Shown here one piece after another: positions 33,915 to 45,378 of a stretch of 64,000 nucleotides of DNA (within the stretch, counting starts at the first letter, position 1; the number at the start of each line of letters is the position of its first letter). Under the pieces are notes generated by a model. The model did no database searches and was not told where the DNA came from. It worked only from the letters and a program-made list of their open reading frames with translations. The DNA comes from Diphasiastrum complanatum (taxonomy: Eukaryota > Streptophyta > Lycopodiopsida > Lycopodiales > Lycopodiaceae), in contig MU832143.1 of assembly GCA_029204225.1 (NCBI GenBank), positions 1-64,000 of the forward strand, read 5' to 3'. The position numbers and the translations under genes are program-made.

Positions 33915-34400
33915 TATTGTTATGATTTTCCCTCGTTCGAACTTGCCTGTTGATCTGTTACGTGTGTGTGTTTGCTGCTTCATTCAATTTTTACAATCAT
34001 CTACTGATCTCGTCAGCGTGCACAGATTATCCTAGACGTTGATAAGCTTTCTACTTTCTCATCAAACTGATTAGACATTTGTTACGCTTTTCCCCTCATT
34101 CGAAACTTTCCTGTTTAAGTATATGCGTCATGTGAGTGTGTGTGCTTCATTGGTTATTTGGGATCATCTCTTAATCTCATGAACGTGTACATTTTTATGC
34201 TGGAGGTTACTATGCTTTTCCCTGCTGATTATGCTTTTCCCCTCCTCGTTCAAACTTACCTGTTACACGATATTATACGTCATGTGCGTCAGTTTGCTTA
34301 ATTCGCTGTTTACAATCATCTCTGAATCTCATCAGTGTGGATAGTATTATCCTAAACGTTTCCATGTTTTTTCGCATCTCATTCAAAGTTCTTAGGTGTT
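33915..34400 (+). repeat. Three diverged ~150-165 bp tandem units
   Basis: Each unit begins TATG-TTTTCCCC-CGTTC with AACTT-CCTGTT after it, then (T/C)ACGT-ATGTG, TTTGCTTCATT, ACAATCATCT and CTCATCAGTGTG-like text. Starts are near 33921, 34083 and 34230. A fragment of a fourth may precede it near 33850. It lies in what may be the 5' leader or first intron of the unknown gene at 34634. Confidence 0.6.
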
Positions 34401-34633
34401 GTTATTCTTTGTATTTCCTCATTTAGACTGAAACCGTGAGATTTTTCCGGATTTTGCCACGCTTGCGTGTGTAACCATTGACGAATTTCCATGTGACAAT
34501 TTTCAGCTCTTGCTTAACTCCCAAAGGTGGGATTCAAATTTATCTGCCCTTTAAGCTCCGTGACTCGCCCCGTCTTCTACATATAATGAATTAAGCCTCG
34601 TAACTTTATCCCGTTCCACTTCCGTCTGAGGGC

Positions 34634-34724
34634 ATGACTGAATTAAGCTTTAGGCTTTTTAGTGTTAATGTGAAAGTGGTAAGCTATTATGATGATTTGC
34701 TAAAAGCGGAGCTGTCACTCCGAG
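34634..34724 (+). CDS. Unknown gene, exon 1 (coding start)
   Basis: ATG at 34634, the first in its frame after a stop at 34601, opens a frame of 30 codons plus one base. It ends at a consensus donor CGAG|GTGAGT (34725). Spliced to 35002 it continues without a stop. I do not recognise the peptide (it begins MTELSFRLFSVNVKVV). It may be a genuine host gene because the donor, acceptor and reading phase all agree, but length and similarity are too limited to name it. Confidence 0.45.
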
Positions 34725-34737
34725 GTGAGTTTGAGCA

Positions 34738-34805
34738 TCAAATTGAGTAGTTTTAAGATTAATTTTAATTTTCAAATTGAGTAGTTTTAAGATTAATTTT
34801 AATTT
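34738..34805 (+). repeat. Perfect 34-bp tandem duplication
   Basis: A 34-bp unit (TCAAATTGAGTAG..TTTTAATTT) occurs twice back to back, 34738-34771 and 34772-34805, with no difference seen. It lies just inside the intron after the donor at 34725. Its perfection suggests a recent event. Confidence 0.9.
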
Positions 34806-35001
34806 TTTTATAATGCAATCGTTGATTTAGAAATTTTTAACAGTTAAGGCAAAGCTTCTCTTCAAAGATCAATCACCTTGTTTATAATAATGTATCAATT
34901 ACCTTGTTTATAATGATTAATTATCATAATAATCAATTGGTGCTTTGAAAATGGCTCAACAGAAAAATTTTCGTAAGTTTTATAGGATATCATTTGACCA
35001 G

Positions 35002-35185
35002 GAATGAAATTCCACGAGCTTATTCACAGTTTATGGAAGGTTATTCACAGACGTGAGGATCGTGAAGTTGCTATGAAGGAAATGGCCACAGAAAGACTGA
35101 ATAAGATAGCTCATTATTTTATGAGATTGCAATATTCATCAAAACATATCATGCTAACATCACATGTCTATGCGGCTTTATTGAG
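35002..35185 (+). CDS. Unknown gene, exon 2
   Basis: Acceptor TTTGACCAG|GA at 35000-35001 and donor GAG|GTAAAG at 35186. The joined codon is G|GA, and the frame stays open for 61 more codons, ending two bases into a codon. The peptide is rich in charged residues (HRREDREVAMKEMATERLNK, then YFMRLQYSSKHIM), with a helical look. No family is recognised. The following intron has been hit by retrotransposon E. Its relation to the kinase gene 5 kb downstream on the same strand is unclear; phases do not let exon 2 join directly to 40140. Confidence 0.45.
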
Positions 35186-35249
35186 GTAAAGCTTTTCTTC
35201 TATATTGGAATGGGCTCGATAATTTCGTTTTCTTTGTCAAGAGCACTTC

Positions 35250-35385
35250 AAAAAATATCAAAGTAATTGTGATCATATACTAAAGCTAGACATGTTTGAA
35301 ATTGCTACATGATTAAGATGCCCAAGCCCATAGTGCCAAATCAATTCTTTATTGACAAGAACAGAGATATTTAAGGCATGATTTG
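35250..35385 (-). pseudogene. Element E: GAG-pre-integrase scrap
   Basis: The minus-strand peptide contains ELIWHYGLGHLNHVAISNMSS, matching the WH-RLGHLN block that precedes Copia integrase, then a stop. It is joined directly to Gag sequence, so zinc knuckle and protease were deleted. Confidence 0.75.
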
Positions 35386-35739
35386 TTACAAAATAGTTTT
35401 TTGTAGAATCTGATTCCTAAGCATGAGAACCCTCGAAGTGTTACTAGACTCATAGATAGATTTTAAAGATTCCCAAGCCTCTTTAGCACTCTTACATGAT
35501 GATACTTCCCTTAAAAGATCATTGCTTACATTCATCTTAATACAGTGAAGTGCAAGCCTAGACCTCTTCTTGTATCTCACTAATTCCTGTGCACCTAGAG
35601 GTTCATCTTCATCATCTATTAGAAACTCATAAAGATCCTGGAGCACCATTAGTGACTCCATCCTCACTTTCCAAATAGCATAATTGGTAGAATTTAACCT
35701 CTCACTAGCTTCTAGAAGGTAGGCTCCCACTGATCCCAT
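35386..35739 (-). pseudogene. Element E: Copia Gag N-terminal half
   Basis: 117 codons: RLNSTNYAIWKVRMESLMVL, then ALHCIKMNVSNDLLREVSSC and IYESSNTSRVLMLRNQILQ. It closely resembles residues 35-130 of the element B protein (RLNSTNYSTWKVRMESLLEL), placing E and B in one lineage. The frame ends at the deletion junction. Confidence 0.85.
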
Positions 35740-36370
35740 CTTACTAGCAAGATTCTACACACAAAATATAGATTCGTTTGGACCTGAAACTCACAAAGGT
35801 TTCTAACTTGCAGTGTTTCACTCAAATGTTGACTTCTAATCCAACAGATGGATTTGTAATCACAGTTCTATCACTCCCTCACAAAGCTAGAATGAAGATA
35901 AGATGAGATGAAAACTACTCTCAAGCAAATCTTGCCAATCTTGGCTATTCTTGGACAAAAACTGACTCTATCTCTCTCATTCACTTTGATGTACTTTCAA
36001 GACCTGGTTTTCACTTTAAGAAGGTCTGAAATCAGCCTAGATTAATTAGTTTTTATGAAACAAATTCAAAACTAATCAATGGCAATGATCTTGGTAGCTT
36101 ATCCTAGGATTTGCATGAAAAATTACATCAAACTGACACCAGATGAATTTTCTATGATCCAATGAATATGGGTTATTAAATGCTGGTTCAGAGATGCCCA
36201 CACGTGTGAACAATACAGATTTTGATCCTGAAAAAGTTTGGGATCAAATCCCCTCACCAAAACCTGGATACCAGCTCGCCCTTCCAATACTAGCTTTTTG
36301 CACCAAAACTTGCTAAAACTGGATTAGATTCAAACACAGATCAATGGCCTTGTACTTGGCTCTGATACCA

Positions 36371-37062
36371 TGTGAAAAGTACAGTACTAAGGACCAAAAA
36401 TGGATCTTTGAATGATCCACAAGGTGATTGTATGCTTGTTAAACAATCTACCAGAAACTAGTCATCAGAAAACAAGATCTAGTTTAGCAGCTTGATAGGA
36501 AACAAGTAGAGACAATCAAAGCATTGGTCAATTAGTATAATCCAACTCCACACGTGTGGAAATAAGGCTGTAGTACGGCCTGTAGACAATGTTTACAAAG
36601 TGCCAAAGCTGGGTTTCATTGGAAATCAAGAGTAATCACCATACAATGAGAGGAAACTCGAGTTTCTCCTTGAGGCTCCAAAAAGTTTCTATCTTCACAC
36701 TATGGAGAATGGGAATACATAGTAAAACACACTTCCTTTGCAAAGTTAGGTGAAAATCCAACATGTAATAAGGAAGTAGACTCCACTTTCTTGCCCTAAT
36801 GTGAAAACCCTAGCTTAGGATCCAAGAGTCATGCTTGGTAGGTGCATGGTAGGTACAAATCTCATTATAAATCATGGTCTAGATCCTACAAAGTAGGAAT
36901 CACTACCAAATGGACACAACCACTCCTCTTGACTCGTGGTAACCTACTTTAGGTGTGTATGTACAAGTGGCACTTTGGCCATTCAAGTAACCAACAAACA
37001 ATATTGACAAAATGTACAATATTCTACATGGCTAGATTTGCCAATGTAGGCAATTTTTCACA
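36371..37062 (-). repeat. Element E 5' LTR
   Basis: Plus-strand ends TGTGAAAAGTAC and AATTTTTCACA, with CACACGTGTG at 36549-36558 inside TCCACACGTGTGGA. A further core at 36199-36208 lies in the leader beside the LTR. Same terminal pattern as the LTRs of A, B and C. Confidence 0.85.
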
Positions 37063-37210
37063 TCTTAGTGTGTCAATATGATCATCACCTAGTTTTCGTA
37101 TGCAAGTGGCAAGCTTAAAAACAATGTCATAATTGCGTCTAAATCGTTGATGACTGATCTGATAGCCGCCATTTGCTCAAGGAGGGTCTTGAACTAGTTG
37201 ATATGATTCT
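37063..37210 (-). pseudogene. Older Copia gag fragment
   Basis: Minus-strand peptide FKTLLEQMAAIRSV-INDLDAIMTLFLSLPLAYEN followed by a stop matches the Gag middle of the 3251 and D elements (MEQMIAAGSVIEDFDALNTLLSSLPEAYKN). Element E's LTR begins immediately to its left, so E probably inserted here. Confidence 0.7.
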
Positions 37211-38099
37211 ACAAAGTGTTACATCCATGTCCAGTCTAGAGGATAATATGGTATCATAGTCGCCGCTTTCACAGATTAGTGCATTCCCAACTGTGCCTGA
37301 CAAGGCAATATGGTGCCTGGTCTCATCCACAAAGGTCGTGGAGGTCTTGAGAGATGGTGTGCCTGCTTGAGCCTAAATGCCAGCCTGAGCTGTTTGTTAT
37401 GGACTAGCTGTAGGCCTAATTTTTCATCCCTCCACACCTTAAGTGAGAGCGTGAACATATTATTATGCTTGTAACTTGGTATCAAGGTTCTTTATGGTAC
37501 AAAAATTTTATGCCAACTTAAATAGTATCTAGATCAAAGAGGGCCCATTTCCTTAGTGTTGGCTCAAATGAAAAGCAAGTCAGAGACTGGTTAGTAGAAG
37601 CAAATAATGTAGTGAGAGATTTTTCCCTTGATAGTGGTGTTTGAATTTTTTGTCGTAATTAAAAAAAACTTAATTTCTTGTTTTGGGTGTCAGTCTTTTC
37701 TACAATGGTCAAGTTATTATTGGATCCCTCTCATCAAATAGTCAAAGTTGATTGCAAGATCTGTTCAAATTCTATTACAAAAAGTAGGATACTACAAACT
37801 TTAGATTTTTTGATTTTCTTGCACTTCAGTATATCCATCCTTTTTCTTGGAGATCTTTGTTATCGTATTTTCTACAATTTACTGCTTCACTAGTAGTTTA
37901 TGGTTCTTTATTTTGATTATTAGTATTTGAGATACTTACAGTTTGCCAAGTTTGTGCCACTTAATCTTTTTCTACATTTGCATATTTTCTATTTGGATGA
38001 TCGTTCTTCCTTAAGTAGGGTGCTCCGCTGCACTTTATAGCTCCTCAATTGGATGTATTGATGTTCACTTTATGATTTTCCAATTTTCATTAGTTTTCA

Positions 38100-38740
38100 A
38101 GACTATCCTTTTGTGCTTTTTTGTTTCCTTCTTTGTAGATGTTTACATAATTTTTCGTCCTACAATAAGGTGCTTGCAATGCATTTTTTAGCTTGTAAAT
38201 CTAATTGGCCTACAATCCAAATCGGCATTTGCCCAAAATTTATCACCGTTAAGAACCTTACCATTTCTCATCACTATTCCATCTTCTATGGAATACTTAA
38301 GATACGTATGATGCTCTCCTTTTGCTTGTCCATGACTAACCTCCTATTCCACTTTCTTACAATGAGGATCTTCCTGCTGAGCCTTCCTTATCTTAGACAA
38401 TAAGTCATTTTTGATAACTACAAATGACGTCTAATACACTATACGAGATAGTGCATCTGCCATATGATTCTCAGCTCCTTCTTTTACCGAATCTCCATTA
38501 GGAATTTTTTCATAAGCTCAGACCATTTGGATTGCTGGCCTTTAAGGTCTAGTTGCTTACAAAAGGATCTATAGGTATCATGATTAGTAGATACCTCAAA
38601 TTTTGATCCATGCAGATAATGCCTCCCATGCCTTTAATACATGAAGAATGACATACAACTCCAGTTGAGCTACAATCATCTTCATTAGTTGTTTGTATCG
38701 ACTTTTACTTGAGTGACTATGATGTCAAACTCTTTCCATA
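38100..38740 (-). pseudogene. Ty3/Gypsy RNase H to integrase relic
   Basis: On the minus strand, in several shifted frames: ELYVILHVLKAWEAL, STNHDTYRSFCKQLDLKGQQSKWSELM, EGAENHMADALSRIV (about 38430-38480), then IRKAQQEDPHCKK and LKYSIEDGIVMRNGKVL. This is the end of RNase H and the start of integrase of a chromovirus related to the one at 45379-48400. Heavily decayed. Confidence 0.75.
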
Positions 38741-39000
38741 ATATATTTTGTCTAAGACATTGATCTCAGGAATTGTCATCCTTCCTTTTTCCATGTTTCT
38801 AGTGTAATGGAATAATTGTCTAAGACATTTATGTCAAGAATTTTTATTCTTCCTTTTTCCATGTTTCTAGTGCAATGAAAAAATCAATCGTCAAGTGGAA
38901 TTCTTCTTCCCATATGTTCTTTCTTATTCCTTATGTGTATGCTTATCTAACTCACTCCTATAATGATTGTAACCCATTTGACTTTTATTTTTGAATTTTG

Positions 39001-39110
<110 letters not shown>

Positions 39111-39326
39111 CTAATAAGATATCAAAATGTATCAGATACAGTCAAAGCACCGTGTGCTAACAAAGCCAAAGCTAATAAGTGTGCGTAAACTGCAACAACA
39201 ACTAGTGATGTTAAATCTTTGAGGTGTACGAAATGAATGAAGATGCCCATGACTATTCTAGTGCTTCAAGTGTCTACTGCAGCGTGCTCATCTCTCCCCA
39301 AAGTCTTACCTCGTGATGCACAGTTC

Positions 39327-39443
<117 letters not shown>

Positions 39444-40139
39444 CATTGTATATAACTTCCTTGAAACACTGCACTTTTTGGAACATCTCTAACTTGAAAA
39501 TGCTTTGTTGGTGAAAATTCTATGGAAATTATGTTAAGCTTCCCATCTCACTCTACAAAATGGATATATATAATCTAGTTTGATTCTCAATTTTCTACGA
39601 TATGTGTGGAATATGAGGATGTAGACAATGATCATAATCTTTATCTTATTTGAAACAAACTGGACAAGTTTAAAGGTCACAATTCGTCTTTTGCTTCTTA
39701 TTGTACTTTATATCGCTCTTGCTATGCCTTGATAAAAAGGTAAGAACTCAAATGAATCAAGTACTTTCCAAAATTGACCAATGAAATTTTATGATACAAG
39801 TCACTTTTCTTTTGATATACTTTGAGAAGTTTCTTTAAGCTGGTTTCTCATTTTCACATCTCAAAGTATCTCGTGAAAAAGGGATAAAGGAGGATTATGA
39901 TGTATGCTTGTATGTAAAAGTGAATGTAAACATACAAAGCATTGAAATGGATGCAATATGACTTGTGTATCAACAAGTCTGATATCTCTTTGTACCCTTG
40001 GAGGTTTTTTTGCAAGAAAACATAGTGGAACCAAATCTTGAAAACATTGTGAGATAGTGAGATCACTAGACTATTGCACAATAATCTCCAAGCATTTTCT
40101 ATGGCCTACTAACCAAGATATGCTTGTCCTCGTTGATAG

Positions 40140-40264
40140 AATATCGCATGATAGCCAAGAAAGGAGAAGGCACATTCTCAGAAGTATTAAAAGCGCAGTG
40201 CCTCAAAACAAACAAATATGTTGCCATCAAGTGTATGAAAAACACTTTTGGAAGTTTGGATCAG
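40140..40264 (+). CDS. MOK: MOK-type kinase, first visible exon
   Basis: Begins after TTGATAG (acceptor inferred) and ends GATCAG|GTCTCT, a weak donor. It encodes YRMIAKKGEGTFSEV and YVAIKCMKNTFGSLDQ. No in-frame ATG lies between the stop at 40082 and Met-40148, which would fall inside the first beta strand. An upstream exon with the true start is therefore expected. The alternative, starting at 40148, would lose only two conserved residues. Confidence 0.8.
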
Positions 40265-40574
40265 GTCTCTCTCAATCTCACATTCTCTCTTTGTGGAGTG
40301 AGCTAAACAAGTTCTCTATTTTATGTTCAATAAATACAGCACTCTCCCACAAAATGTAAGATGCATGTAGATGTACATTGTTTCATCTTGTTGCAATTTT
40401 TGTTACATTTTACTTCTCTCTCTAGATAAATCAAACTTATGGTCGCAAGCCATTATAATATGCTCCCAAAAGCCAAATATATGTCAATCTACATTGTTTT
40501 GTTTTGATTGAACCTTTTGGTACTTGATGCCATCTTCTTCCCTATGTAGAATTTAATTTACGTTTATTGGCTTC

Positions 40575-41313
40575 CAATCATGCCACACTACTTGGACTCG
40601 GGACTCTCACACTGCCTCAGATTCACATTGGGATAGCTCAGGGTGTCTTCTCACCAGCTAGCTATCAAGAATGGGAGGTTCCACAGAATTCTCAGAGAGG
40701 AGCGAATTTGCCAATTATGCTCTCTAGATGAAGTGGAGTTTGAGGAGCATTTATCTTTAGTTGTCCTATATACTATGAGATCAGAGGGAGATATCACTGC
40801 CTGTTTCGAGACATGCCTACCACTCTACGCTCTCTCGTAGCGAGGCGAGATCTATGTGGCACAGCTCCGCATCTTACCACTCAGCCCTTGAATTCTTCTT
40901 TCTTTATCAGGCGGAGATTGCGAGATACAGTGCATGATGATGATGATGGTTATGACGATGATGAGGCTGAGTGTACTTCTCACCATCACTCTATTGCCAC
41001 TCTATTGCCAGGATCACGAGACCTCCTATGCAGAGACACTTCATATAGACGACGTCAGAGGGCTCCAGCGCCTGCAGCTCGCATTACATCTTTCTATAGC
41101 ATCAGCATGAACTTTACATCATGACATAGATGCATTTATTATTATGCACATACTCTCTCATTTCCGCACTTACCTTAGTTTGTACTAGATGTTTCTTTAT
41201 TACAGCTTCGGAGACATTTTATACGCTCCCATTGTTACTACATACTTGCCATGCATTTCATTAGTCTTATATGCCTTTTAGCATGAAAAATACATTAATA
41301 AAACTTGCTTTTT
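40575..41313 (+). mobile_element. LINE 3' fragment (C-terminal zinc-binding region plus 3' tail)
   Basis: LDSGLSHCLRF, a stop, then ERICQLCSLDEVEFEEHLSLV (about 40697-40760) matches the Cys/His domain at the C-terminus of plant LINE ORF2 proteins; the last Cys is lost. An acidic Asp/Glu-rich tail and a 3' UTR follow. The end at 41263-41313 (CTTATATGCCTTTTAGCATG, then ATTAATAAA) recurs at 63100-63140, defining the family's 3' tail. It is 5'-truncated, in kinase intron 1. Confidence 0.75.
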
Positions 41314-41324
41314 TTCTTTATTCT

Positions 41325-43835
41325 CTCTCTTAGCGCTCTAGCTCCATCCTCATTGATTTCATGGCTCCACGTAAGCGTGGGGGAAGTAACTCCCCCGCTC
41401 TCCACCTCATCTCGGAAGTAGCTCCAATGCGGATTCCAACACCTTTATTGCTACTGATTTCATCGCCGACAGACCTCCAGCTCCAGAGCTGCCATCACTG
41501 TCCTCCAGCGCTCCAGCGCTGGCATCACCTGCAGTGCTGCCCATTGCTGCTTCCAATGCTGCCTCTGCCTCTGCCTCTGCCTCCAGCGCTGCCTCTGGCT
41601 CCAACGATGCCTCCACTGCTGAGAATATCTACAACGATGTTGGGAACATCTCTAGTGCTGCTGGGGACACCTCCAGCAGTGCCCCCAATATTATTGCCAC
41701 TGACTCCATCGCTGGGGGGACAGTCAGTGCTGTCCCTTCCTCATCTGACATTTCTTCATCGTATGCTGCCTACCTATCAGGTTTTACCAAAAATGCTCGA
41801 CATCTACATGCCTAGGAAAGCATTTGAGGGCTATCTAAAAGCAGAGGTAGATGCCTTAAAATTCGAAGTATAGCAGCTTAAGCTGACAATGTCGACGCTG
41901 CTCCAAGACAACATGGCTCTCAAACAGAAAATCCAGACATTGGAAGGAACGCCATCCCCAATGACAAGCAAAATCGATGAGCTAGAACGTCACCTGAGTG
42001 AACACAAGGAGACTACAAAAACTTGCGCTTCTTTATTTCACAAACCCAACAGTTTGTCGTTCTTGCATAACGGCTCACTCATTGAATCGAATGGAAATGT
42101 CAATATTTCTTCTCCTTATGTGCATTATGCTTTAGAAATGGTTGAATGCATGAATATTGTGATTTGCAATATTGCTCGTTCAAGAATGCAAGAAAATCTA
42201 TTAGGAGGCTAAAGCATCGGGACGTTTTGCTATTTATCGGGATGGTCATTGATATTTGGATCGTGGTCCATCTACCTCTAGTGCCTAGGAAGTTGGGGCT
42301 CTCGGGCGTAGGAGCAGCCTGAGGCCCCATCCACATCATCTCGTATTGGTCTTTGGAACTGTAACGACATCCATTCTTCAGCAGCTGCAAGAGATTTAGC
42401 AAACTTCATAGCAAAGGGGCACATCCTTCTTTTCACTGAGACTCATGAGAGTCAATTTCGAGGACTACCGGAGTTTCATGGATTCAGATGGTTTTTGGTT
42501 TTTGGATTAGAGACTAGATCTGTAGGGGGCGGAGGTTTTGGTGGAGTTGCATGCTTATACAGGGACTCATTATAGCCTATCATTGATCTGGTTCGACAGG
42601 ATGAGCATGCGTGCTATTTGTGGCTTCGATTTCTTGGCTGGAGTATTGGGCTTGATAGGGATTTGTATCTGGCAGTTTGCTATTTTCCAGTAGAGTCTTC
42701 GACTTTCGCTGATAGTATGGGCCCCCCCATATGCTGATCTCTCATCAAATTTCTTCTTTACGTGGAGCGTGGTTATATACTTCTAGCCGGTGACTTCAAC
42801 GCCAGGACCTCCTCTAGACAGATAGAGTTTCATATGATCACTGATGACCCTTTAAGGATACATGCCATGGATAGTACGGATATGGGGATTGACAGGATAT
42901 CTGCTGATGATTGTGGCCCAGCCTCTACATATGGTGAGCACTTTCTTTTGCTGGGTGAGGCCCATGAGCTTTCCATTTTTTATGGCTTATCCTGTTGGCC
43001 AAGATCTGGTGACTATACTTGCCACCCTCATGGTGGTGGGCATAGTGTTGTGGATTATTTCATGAGGTCACCATCTCTTATACCCTTTATTACGTCCACG
43101 TCCTGAATATAGGATTCAGTATGATCCTAGACTTGGATACACGACGGTACTCCAGTGCTCGAGATTATTGCTTACGCCACATCATACTGGACGAGACCTG
43201 TAAAGTAATTAATAACCTTGTGAGGCCCAGACACACTATTTGGAGTTAATACATGGTTTAGGACAGTCAATGCATGTGTAGAGTATCAATAGCAATGGAA
43301 TTTCTTAATTGGGGAGTTTAGGCCTTGCATGACTGCATGCACAGGGTGGTCTTGGTTTTGGTTCCTTGGCATTCCTGGTTGTTCCATATTGCTTGGTTTC
43401 AGATGATGTAGCCGAAATGTTCCCTTCGTCGTCGCGATGTTGATCCTGAGCTGTTCCCATTCTTACCAGCTGCCATTCACCAGGTTAATTCACCAGGTTC
43501 GCCTTCACCATAGTCGACGTTGTCGATAGATTTAGTTTTTGGTCCAGTGAGATGGTCATCCTGTTGAGGAGACCACATGGGAGCCTATTGATGTCTTTTA
43601 TCATACACCATCACTTGCGGATCAGGATCGTGCTCTTGCTGCACTTGTTGATTCCTCTACATCAGATGCTGCTCTAGTTGTTGATGCACCAGGGCTTGCT
43701 GCTGTTTGATCCAGTTTCTTTTCGACAGTTGGGTCTTTTTTTGTGTCGGGGAGAGTTATGGACTTGGCTCATTACATTCGCCACGTCCATTTACATTTAC
43801 TTCACTTTATGCATAAGCAGGCCTTGGGCCCTTTT
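41325..43835 (+). mobile_element. LINE, rearranged: ORF1 and endonuclease, RT lost
   Basis: It starts directly after the tail of the previous LINE with a T/C-rich 5' end. ORF1 (41361-42290, frameshifted) has a Ser/Ala-rich region and a coiled coil (KAEVDALKFEV, LLQDNMALKQKIQTLEG). The AP-like endonuclease follows: GLWNCNDIHSS, FTETHESQFRGLP, ACLYRDS, a stop, then LLAGDFNARTSSRQIEF and HSVVDYFMRSPS (42330-43085). After 43105 the sequence jumps to a later part of the LINE (TRRYSSARDY at 43140) and degenerate linker text up to about 43835. RT is absent. Confidence 0.75.
42762..43106 (+). pseudogene. LINE endonuclease, C-terminal half
   Basis: 114 open codons with the catalytic GDFNAR block and the late SVVDY block of APE-type endonucleases. 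It is highly similar to 60080-60430 (GDFNARTASRQIEFHDAT, HSVVDYLMGSPSSIP), showing one LINE family. The final DH motif is lost at the rearrangement. Confidence 0.8.
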
Positions 43836-45378
43836 TTATTCATTATTGACACTTAGACTATATGGTTGGCCTTGGGCCTTATTATTCATTATTTGGACAT
43901 TTGGACATATTCCTGGAGAGTGGGGGCCTTTTTGAAGGGCGCACTATTATCCCTCCCAGTTGGGCCCTAACCACTGGAAGCTTCCTTTTAGGGCTTCCTC
44001 TAGGCTATAAGTAGGGAATCTGTGTCATTTGTTACTCAGCTGATGATATTGATCTCTCTCTTTAGTCTCCTTAATTTCTTTTTCCTGCTTTCTAGGGTTA
44101 AGTCTTGCTTATGTGATGGTTTCATAGCTTAACTCTAGATCAGTTGTGATTGCATTCGTAACTAGTAGGATGTTGTAAAACGCCTTGTAGAGCTTGCCAA
44201 AAGTTGAATCAAAGTTTTATGAAGCTTTCCTTGAAGTTAGAGCCAAGAATTCGGTGAATTGTTTTTGTAGAAGGCCGAAAAAAGCTGAAAAATAGCCTTT
44301 TTTTGGTGATTTTTGGGGGATGGATTGCTCTCAATCCACAAGGGGATCATGCTGAAGTTTTTCACAGCCTGTTTAGTACTCATCTTGACCTATCCAACAA
44401 GCTATCAGACTTATAAATTGATGGCCGGGGGCTTATGCTCCGTCTCCATCAACTTTGAAGCAAAAAGCTCTTCTACAAATCATGAAATCTTTGTTCTTAG
44501 CCCATACTTCTTCTTAGGACCTGTGTGAATGCTTCACGGAAGTCTAATAGACCATTTAAGATTGTTGGTAACATCATTTTTGGGCTTGGGGAGGTGTTTG
44601 CATGTTTTTAGACAGTATGGCCTAGAAAAAGTGGGCCCTAATACAGAATTCAGACGCTCTGTTTTCGCATGTGTGAAGCTGAGTTGGCAGGCTGATGTGT
44701 CAACCATCTCGGTCACTTGGTCTTCCTCCGTACTGTGCTTTACAGCGCCTAATTTGGTGCACTGTAGCTCAAGTTATGGCCATTTGAAGTTTTGGCAATT
44801 TTGTGAGCAAAATTGTCAAAATCCGTAAAGGTTTTGATTGCATGCTTGCTTTTTCCCTAAATTGTGGTATTGTACTTGTATGGATTGGTTGCATGTTGAT
44901 TTTGAGAGTGTTTTTGACATGCATGAGGGATTTACAGTCGTTTTGAGTGGTCATACGCATGTGCTATGATGGTTGGGTCACAAATTAATGATTCTGGCTG
45001 ACAATGTCCGTACAACTGAAATTTACATAAAAATTCCGTAATGTCAAAAAAGCAGTTGATGTCACATGCTTTTTATGCCGGACTGACATTATGTTGGTAA
45101 GATTAGGAATCGAACAATATGTTGATTTTTCCGATTTCAAATGCCTATATACTGAAAGTGTTTTTGATGAATTTCAAATTACGTAAAATTCAAAAAAAAA
45201 ATTAAATTTCAAAAATTCAAAATTTCCAATTTTTTGAATTGTCTATAAAATGAACTAAAGTTAGTGAATTGACCATATTGGAGTCAATTTGAGTCAGAAT
45301 TGGTTAACTGTACTTTACTTATAGTTAAGAATAGACGTATTCATTAACTAAAGTTAGTTATTAGATAGATAATTGAAG
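43836..45378 (+). other. Probable 5' region of the chromovirus, LTR not resolved
   Basis: A CTATAAGTAGGG TATA-like box lies near 44007 and the following 1.3 kb is non-coding AT-rich leader-like sequence. It does not match the 3' LTR at 48402-49056, so the 5' LTR has either been replaced, deleted or diverged beyond my recognition. Confidence 0.35.

Larger units (their letters stand above)
35240..37062 (-). mobile_element. Element E: truncated Copia element, minus strand
   Basis: From right to left: 5' LTR (36371-37062), primer site GCTCTGATACCA (36359-36370), a leader of about 620 bp, a Gag N-terminal half and a GAG-pre-integrase scrap. The 3' half and 3' LTR are missing. It lies within an older Copia gag relic (37063-37210) and in the intron after exon 2 of the unknown gene. 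Confidence 0.75.

Noticed and set aside
40057-40359. Alternative plus-strand frame over the kinase exon
   Set aside because: It is a shadow frame; the kinase motifs lie in the other frame and splice in phase with later exons.
42407-42760. Idea that the LINE endonuclease at 42300-43100 is an intact gene
   Set aside because: A stop after ACLYRDSL and a frameshift near 42730 interrupt it, and RT is missing.
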